From Saprospiraceae bacterium (GTDB lineage: Bacteria; Bacteroidota; Bacteroidia; Chitinophagales; Saprospiraceae): DNA of 56,000 nucleotides. Position numbers and translations under genes: made by a program. This document shows, one piece after another, positions 51,381 to 56,000 of the stretch (positions within the stretch are counted from its first letter, which is position 1; every line of letters begins with the position of its first letter). Location: assembly GCA_021738725.1 (NCBI GenBank), contig JAIPBE010000019.1, positions 1 to 56,000 of the forward strand, given 5' to 3'. The notes beneath the pieces were generated by a model that was given only the letters and a program-made list of their open reading frames with translations, was not told the origin of the DNA and searched no databases.

Positions 51381-54023
51381 ATGACATACGACGAGTTTAC
51401 CGTTAAAACCCAGGAGGCCATTTTAAAGGCCCAACAAATTGCCGGCGGCCATGACCAGCAGCAGGTGGATACTGTCCATCTGATCAAAGCGATCTATGAG
51501 ACCGATGATCAGGTGATGAAGTTTTTATTTCAAAAGACAGGCGCCAATCTGAATAAGGTGCTGGAAGAGGTGGACCGCCTGATCGAGACCTATCCCAAAG
51601 TGGAAGGCGCGGAAAAGCAGTATCTCACCCCGGATGCAAATAGTGTGCTGCAGCAGGCACGCAAACTGATGAAAGAGTTTGGAGATGAATATATCTCCAT
51701 TGAATTGCTCATCATGGGTATTCTGGCTGGCCGGGACAAGGGTGCACAGCTGTTGAAAGATGCCGGGCTCACCAAGGATGCCCTGAAAAAGGCCATTCTC
51801 GAATTGCGGAAAGGCAGTAAGGTGACCGATCAACACAGTGAGAACACCTATAATTCGCTCAACAAATTTGCCGTCAACCTCAATGAGCAGGCGGAAAGCG
51901 GAAAGCTGGACCCCATCATCGGGCGTGACGAAGAGATTCGCAGGGTGCTGCACATTCTCTCCAGACGAAAGAAGAACAACCCTATTCTGATCGGCGACCC
52001 TGGCGTTGGAAAAACGGCGATCGTAGAAGGCATCGCCTGGCGGATCGTCCGGGGTGACGTGCCCGAAAACCTGAAAACCAAGAAGATCTACTCTTTGGAT
52101 GTTTCGTCATTGATCGCCGGAGCCAAGTATAAGGGAGAATTTGAAGAGCGCCTCAAAGCGGTGGTCAAAGAGGTCACCGCAGCGGATGGCGAAGTCATCC
52201 TTTTTATCGACGAGATCCACACCCTGGTGGGAGCTGGCGGCGGCAATGGAGCTATGGATGCAGCCAATATTCTCAAACCGGCATTGGCCAGAGGTGAGTT
52301 GCGGACCATCGGCGCCACGACCCAGGATGAATACCAGAAATATTTTGAGAAGGATAAGGCCCTGGAACGTCGATTCCAGACCGTACTGATCGATGAACCC
52401 AGTGTGGAAGACACCATCTCCATCTTGCGCGGATTGCAAGAGCGGTACGAAGTCTATCACAAGATAGATATCCTGGATGAGGCCTTGATCGCGGCGGCCG
52501 AACTCTCTCATCGGTATATCGCCAACCGGTCCCTGCCGGACAAGGCCATCGACCTGATCGACGAGGCAGCCGCCAAATTGCGTCTGGAGATGAACTCCGT
52601 CCCGGAAGAGGTGGATGAGCTGGAACGGAAAGTGCGTCAGCTGGAGATCGAGCGCGAGGCGATCAAGAAGGAGAAAGACGAGAAGAAGATGACGTCACTC
52701 AACGAGCAGATCGCCGACCTCCAGGAGAAACTCCGGGAAATGCGGGCACGCTGGCAAAATGAGAAGACCCTGGTGGACGAAGTGCAAGCGGGCAAGCAGC
52801 AGATTGAGGAGCTGGAGCAGCAGGCCCAGAAAGCCGAGCGGGAAAGCAATTATGAATTGGTAGCCACTCTGCGATACGGAAAGATCAAGGAACAGGAGGC
52901 CCTGGTTCTGGCTGCGGAGAATAAGCTAAGCGAGCTGGACCAGAATAAGCGCCTGACTAATCAAGCCGTGACCAGCAACGATATTGCCGAGGTGGTCAGC
53001 CGTTGGACTGGTATCCCCGTTACCCGGATGATGCAGAGTGAAAAAGAGAAGCTTTTGCACATGGAGGAGGAGTTGGGCAAACGGGTGATTGGCCAATTGG
53101 AAGCCGTGACTGCTGTCAGTGATGCGGTCCGCCGCAGCCGGTCTGGTCTGCAGGATCCCAACCGTCCGATCGGGTCCTTTATTTTCCTGGGGCCTACCGG
53201 CGTAGGGAAGACCGAACTGGCCAAAGCACTGGCGGAAGTACTCTTCGATGACGAGCATGCCATCGTCAGGATCGATATGAGTGAATACATGGAGCGCCAT
53301 TCTGTGAGTCGACTGATCGGAGCGCCTCCTGGATATGTCGGCTATGACGAGGGTGGACAATTGACGGAAGCCGTGCGCAGACGCCCCTATTCTATCATCC
53401 TGCTGGATGAGATCGAAAAGGCCCATTCGGATACCTTCAACATACTCCTCCAGGTTCTGGAAGATGGCCGATTGACAGATAACAAGGGCCGGGTAGCCGA
53501 TTTTCGGAACACCATTATCATTATGACCTCCAATATGGGCGCGACGACTATCCTGGAGAATTTCGAAGATCTGGACGCATTAGGCGAAAAGCATCGTGCG
53601 GACATCATCGAAACGACCAAGGTGGAAGTCTTTGACCAGTTGAAAGAGTACCTGCGGCCTGAATTCCTCAACCGCATCGATGAGCGGATCATGTTCTTGC
53701 CGTTGACCCGGGAGGAGATCGGCCAGATTCTGGATATCCAGTTGGGTAAGGTGGTCAAAATGCTAGCCCATCAGGGTATCACCATTGAAGTGAGTGCCAA
53801 AGCTCGTGATCTGATGGCCGACCTGGGCTATGATCCGCAGTATGGCGCCCGTCCGATGAAGCGTGTGTTGCAGAAGGAGCTGATCAATGAGTTGGCCAAG
53901 CATTTGTTGGCCAGTGAATTTGTGGAAGGCGATACCATGCTGGTGGATGTTGATCCAGCAGTCAAAGGGTTGACCTTTAAGAAGGCAGGTATTTTGGCGG
54001 AATTGCCGCCCAACCATAATTAG
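51381..54023 (+). CDS. clpB: ATP-dependent disaggregase ClpB
   Basis: ClpB pulls apart protein aggregates together with DnaK. The 880-residue protein has the N-domain with Clp repeats (residues 1-145), AAA-1 with Walker [10 protein letters not shown], a coiled-coil middle domain (about residues 400-520) rich in Glu, Lys and Gln, and AAA-2 with GPTGVGKTE, the arginine fingers and the sensor GARPMKR. The start at 51381 matches MTYDEFT homologues; 9 more residues of open frame exist upstream. An obvious heat-shock promoter is not visible. A terminator follows at 54059-54093. Confidence 0.97.
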   Translation: MTYDEFTVKTQEAILKAQQIAGGHDQQQVDTVHLIKAIYETDDQVMKFLFQKTGANLNKVLEEVDRLIETYPKVEGAEKQYLTPDANSVLQQARKLMKEFGDEYISIELLIMGILAGRDKGAQLLKDAGLTKDALKKAILELRKGSKVTDQHSENTYNSLNKFAVNLNEQAESGKLDPIIGRDEEIRRVLHILSRRKKNNPILIGDPGVGKTAIVEGIAWRIVRGDVPENLKTKKIYSLDVSSLIAGAKYKGEFEERLKAVVKEVTAADGEVILFIDEIHTLVGAGGGNGAMDAANILKPALARGELRTIGATTQDEYQKYFEKDKALERRFQTVLIDEPSVEDTISILRGLQERYEVYHKIDILDEALIAAAELSHRYIANRSLPDKAIDLIDEAAAKLRLEMNSVPEEVDELERKVRQLEIEREAIKKEKDEKKMTSLNEQIADLQEKLREMRARWQNEKTLVDEVQAGKQQIEELEQQAQKAERESNYELVATLRYGKIKEQEALVLAAENKLSELDQNKRLTNQAVTSNDIAEVVSRWTGIPVTRMMQSEKEKLLHMEEELGKRVIGQLEAVTAVSDAVRRSRSGLQDPNRPIGSFIFLGPTGVGKTELAKALAEVLFDDEHAIVRIDMSEYMERHSVSRLIGAPPGYVGYDEGGQLTEAVRRRPYSIILLDEIEKAHSDTFNILLQVLEDGRLTDNKGRVADFRNTIIIMTSNMGATTILENFEDLDALGEKHRADIIETTKVEVFDQLKEYLRPEFLNRIDERIMFLPLTREEIGQILDIQLGKVVKMLAHQGITIEVSAKARDLMADLGYDPQYGARPMKRVLQKELINELAKHLLASEFVEGDTMLVDVDPAVKGLTFKKAGILAELPPNHN

Positions 54024-54058
54024 AGATAAGATCCCCCTTTTCGGTTCCCAAACCGATT

Positions 54059-54093
54059 TGCCCGTGCCGTCGTGAGATGGTGCGGGCATTTTT
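54059..54093 (+). terminator. terminator of clpB and likely intron landing site
   Basis: A ten-pair stem (TGCCCGTGCC against GGTGCGGGCA, two G-T wobbles) and a T run at 54089-54093. The group II intron begins three or four bases after this T run, as group IIC introns usually do. Confidence 0.85.
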
Positions 54094-54560
54094 GTGGTGC
54101 GCCAGGCATGGCGCAAGTCTAACGGGTGAAAGTCCCGAGTTCGCCCGGTAAGGGGAAGAACTAGCCGAGCGGCAAGATGTGTATCGCGAGGTACAGGTTG
54201 AAGGAAGCCGAAGGCAAAGCACTGGCCTGATGAACAAGAATCGCATACGAGGCATGATTTCTGGGTGAGGAGGCAATCATCTCTAAAGCCCGAAACTTAC
54301 ACGGAAAGAGATCATGTAGATGCGGCGGGTATAAGTGTGAAAGACGTGCGTCTTACCCTGGGAGGCCTCGGCCAATACCGAGGAGTCAGCAGAGGTCATA
54401 GTAGTCAAGCTTCTGAGTTGTCGGAGGCTGATGAAGGACCGAACTTAAAGTGAGGATGAATGACTTTATGGACAGAGTTCAGGTTAAAGCAAGCAGGAGT
54501 GATGCAGGAAGGGGCATCAGCTCAAGGTGGAGGTATGGCTCGGAAAGCCGGAGGTAAATC

Positions 54561-55874
54561 ATGAGTGTAGGCAACCGAACTAGGGTCGATGAAGGAAGTC
54601 ATCAGGGGACGGACCAGCTCATGGAGCTAGTTGTGAGCCGGACCAACATGATGAGTGCATACAGAAAAGTTGTCAGGAACAATGGCTCGCCGGGAGTAGA
54701 CGGGATGACCGTAAACGAACTGAAAGGCTACCTGCAAACGAACTGGGAAGAGATCAAGAGGAAGCTACTGGAGTCATTGTATTACCCTGAGGCGGTTAAA
54801 CTGGGAGAGATTCCGAAACGGCAAGGGGGAATGCGACAGCTGGGGATACCCACGGTGCTAGACCGCTTGATTCAACAAGCACTAAATCAAGTACTGAGTC
54901 CACTATACGAACCGACCTTCACGGAGAGGAGTTATGGCTTTCGACCCGGGCGCTCAGCGCAACAAGCGGTCAAACAGTCAAGGGACTACATCCGGGAAGA
55001 CAAACGGTGGGTAATAGATGTGGATTTAAGCAAGTTTTTCGATGAAGTACATCAAGACCGCCTGATCGCAAAGTTGAGAAAGAGGATTGAGGATCGACGC
55101 GTAATCCACCTCATAGATCGGTATTTGCGAAGCGGCTTGATGGTGAACGGCATGGAGGAACGACGGACAAAGGGGACGCCTCAAGGCAGCCCGTTATCGC
55201 CTCTATTATCCAATATAGTATTGGACGAGTTGGATAAAGAACTGGAAAATCGAGGGTTGAGCTACGTGCGCTACGCCGATGACTTCCAGATCTATGTGAG
55301 GACACAACGATCTGCCGAACGGGTGAAGATGAGCATTACAAACTTCATTGAAAAGCGACTACGGTTAAAGATCAATGAAAAGAAGAGTGCGATAGGTCGG
55401 CCCTGGGAACGTGATTTTCTGGGCTACAGCTTCACTGTAGAAAAGCAAACGAGGCTGAAGCCATCAAAGTCGAGTATCAAACGGCTGCGAGAGAAAATCA
55501 AGGAAAAGTTCCGGCAAGGAAGAGGACGCAACCTGTCCAGATTTATTCATGAAGACCTAAACCCGATCTTGCGAGGGTGGATAAACTACTTCAACCTGAG
55601 TGGGACCAAAGGATTTAGCGAAGAACTGGATGGCTGGATAAGACGCCATTTGCGTAAGATCAGATGGCGACAATGGAAACGTCGTTGGACACGGAAGGAG
55701 GAACTGATGAGGCGAGGTTTACCGGAGCTAAGAGCAGTCCAATGCGCCTTCAATCAAAGGGGTGCATGGTGGAATGCCGGAGCTAGCCATATGAACCTGG
55801 CCTTTCCGAAAAGGTACTTTGATAAAGTTGGTTTGGTCAGCATGGCCGATGTTCTAAGCCGAACAAACCGATAG
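54561..55874 (+). CDS. ltrA: group II intron reverse transcriptase/maturase
   Basis: A 437-residue intron-coded protein. The reverse transcriptase domain (about residues 40-300) shows GIPTVLDRLIQQAL, YGFRPGRSAQQAV, DVDLSKFFDEV, GTPQGSPLSPLLSNIVLDELD and the catalytic YADD (near residue 239). The maturase X-domain follows with LRGWINYFNLSG, and the C-terminus ends at the basic LRKIRWRQWKRRWTR region and SMADVLSRTNR with no HNH endonuclease domain. It binds and helps splice and move the intron. The ATG at 54561 follows a GGAGG ribosome site. The frame is intact. Confidence 0.97.
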   Translation: MSVGNRTRVDEGSHQGTDQLMELVVSRTNMMSAYRKVVRNNGSPGVDGMTVNELKGYLQTNWEEIKRKLLESLYYPEAVKLGEIPKRQGGMRQLGIPTVLDRLIQQALNQVLSPLYEPTFTERSYGFRPGRSAQQAVKQSRDYIREDKRWVIDVDLSKFFDEVHQDRLIAKLRKRIEDRRVIHLIDRYLRSGLMVNGMEERRTKGTPQGSPLSPLLSNIVLDELDKELENRGLSYVRYADDFQIYVRTQRSAERVKMSITNFIEKRLRLKINEKKSAIGRPWERDFLGYSFTVEKQTRLKPSKSSIKRLREKIKEKFRQGRGRNLSRFIHEDLNPILRGWINYFNLSGTKGFSEELDGWIRRHLRKIRWRQWKRRWTRKEELMRRGLPELRAVQCAFNQRGAWWNAGASHMNLAFPKRYFDKVGLVSMADVLSRTNR

Positions 55875-55885
55875 GCTCACTTTAG

Positions 55886-55922
55886 GAACCGCCGTGATAC
55901 GGAACCGTACGTCCGGTGGTGT
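55886..55922 (+). ncRNA. group II intron domain V
   Basis: ACCGCCG at 55888-55894 pairs with CGGTGGT (55914-55920), and TACG/CGTA form an upper helix with a GAAC tetraloop, giving the two-helix hairpin with central bulge of domain V. This is the catalytic core of the ribozyme. The CGC residues in the lower helix (55890-55892 region) fit the group IIC triad. Confidence 0.75.
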
Positions 55923-56000
55923 GAGAGGGTCGAAGAAAGGAGGATTACCTTTGCGGAATCCGTAGGTTTAAATAATCCTCTTTTCTTCTCCCTACTCGAT

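Larger units (their letters stand above)
54097..56000 (+). mobile_element. group II intron with maturase, probably full length
   Basis: The 5' end GTGCGCC matches the conserved GUGYG start of group II introns. About 460 bases of structured, non-coding RNA (54097-54560) precede the maturase ORF, then a 3' part with domain V (55886-55922) and domain VI. The last bases CTACTCGAT match common group II intron ends, so the element may end exactly at 56000. The AACCGCC start of domain V gives a CGC-like catalytic triad, which, with the terminator-side location and a maturase lacking the endonuclease domain, points to group IIC. Subclass and boundary are inferred. Confidence 0.88.

Overview
The window looks like a chromosomal piece of a Bacteroidota bacterium, most likely in or near the Saprospiria. 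The phylum call rests on a type IX secretion C-terminal sorting domain (35938-36435), families typical of the phylum (DUF5074, DUF4252, DUF4403 and a DUF5723-like barrel), OmpA proteins with PD40 or thrombospondin type 3 repeats, SPII lipoproteins, and several promoters of the Bacteroidota type (TTTG/TTG, then TAnnTTTG). The class-level call is a guess from overall gene content. Coding DNA is of moderate GC and mostly household genes. I see no rRNA, tRNA, CRISPR array, prophage or classic insertion sequence.

Region 1 (1-6.0 kb) holds a broken Fpg/Nei glycosylase remnant, an NAD(P)-binding enoyl-reductase-like protein, tag, an OmpA/PD40 protein, an alpha/beta hydrolase, and a mazG-like plus dtd pair. 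Region 2 (6.0-11 kb) is the most notable. A 490-base AT-rich gap at 5982-6469 has two exact and five near DnaA boxes and an AT-rich tract. Two parS-like palindromes follow at 8495-8510 and 8856-8871, the second inside thrC. Together they suggest that the replication origin and centromere region lies here. ctaA, a hydrolase, thrC and thrB surround them.

Region 3 (11-21.5 kb): yqeY with a GT28-like glycosyltransferase, malic enzyme, pth, mtgA, a DUF5074 lipoprotein, a PAP2-like membrane protein, an ECF sigma/anti-sigma/DUF4252 module and a second OmpA protein. Region 4 (21.7-33.9 kb): fadD-like ligase and comM, three small stress or accessory genes, a complete pabB-pabA-pabC folate operon, a SpoIIE-type phosphatase, a second ECF sigma/anti-sigma/secreted-protein module, and a GNAT plus AlkD pair.

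Region 5 (33.9-46 kb): a secreted repeat protein with a T9SS cargo protein, cysS, a set with mutL, two rhomboid proteases and an EEP-family phosphatase/nuclease, a DUF4403 lipoprotein and a di-haem peroxidase. Region 6 (46.2-56 kb): a beta-CASP RNA nuclease-like protein, a lipoprotein and outer-membrane barrel pair, a DtxR/MntR regulator, and clpB. A group II intron with its maturase sits directly behind the clpB terminator, and its predicted 3' end coincides with the window edge.

The genes work as several independent modules: para-aminobenzoate synthesis, threonine synthesis, envelope-stress signalling through two ECF systems, DNA repair (tag, AlkD, MutL, Fpg remnant), and envelope assembly. 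I found no clear new defence or biosynthetic island. The best leads are the origin/parS region, the twin ECF modules, the terminator-associated intron, a MutL that seems to lack endonuclease residues, and the lipoprotein/barrel pair.
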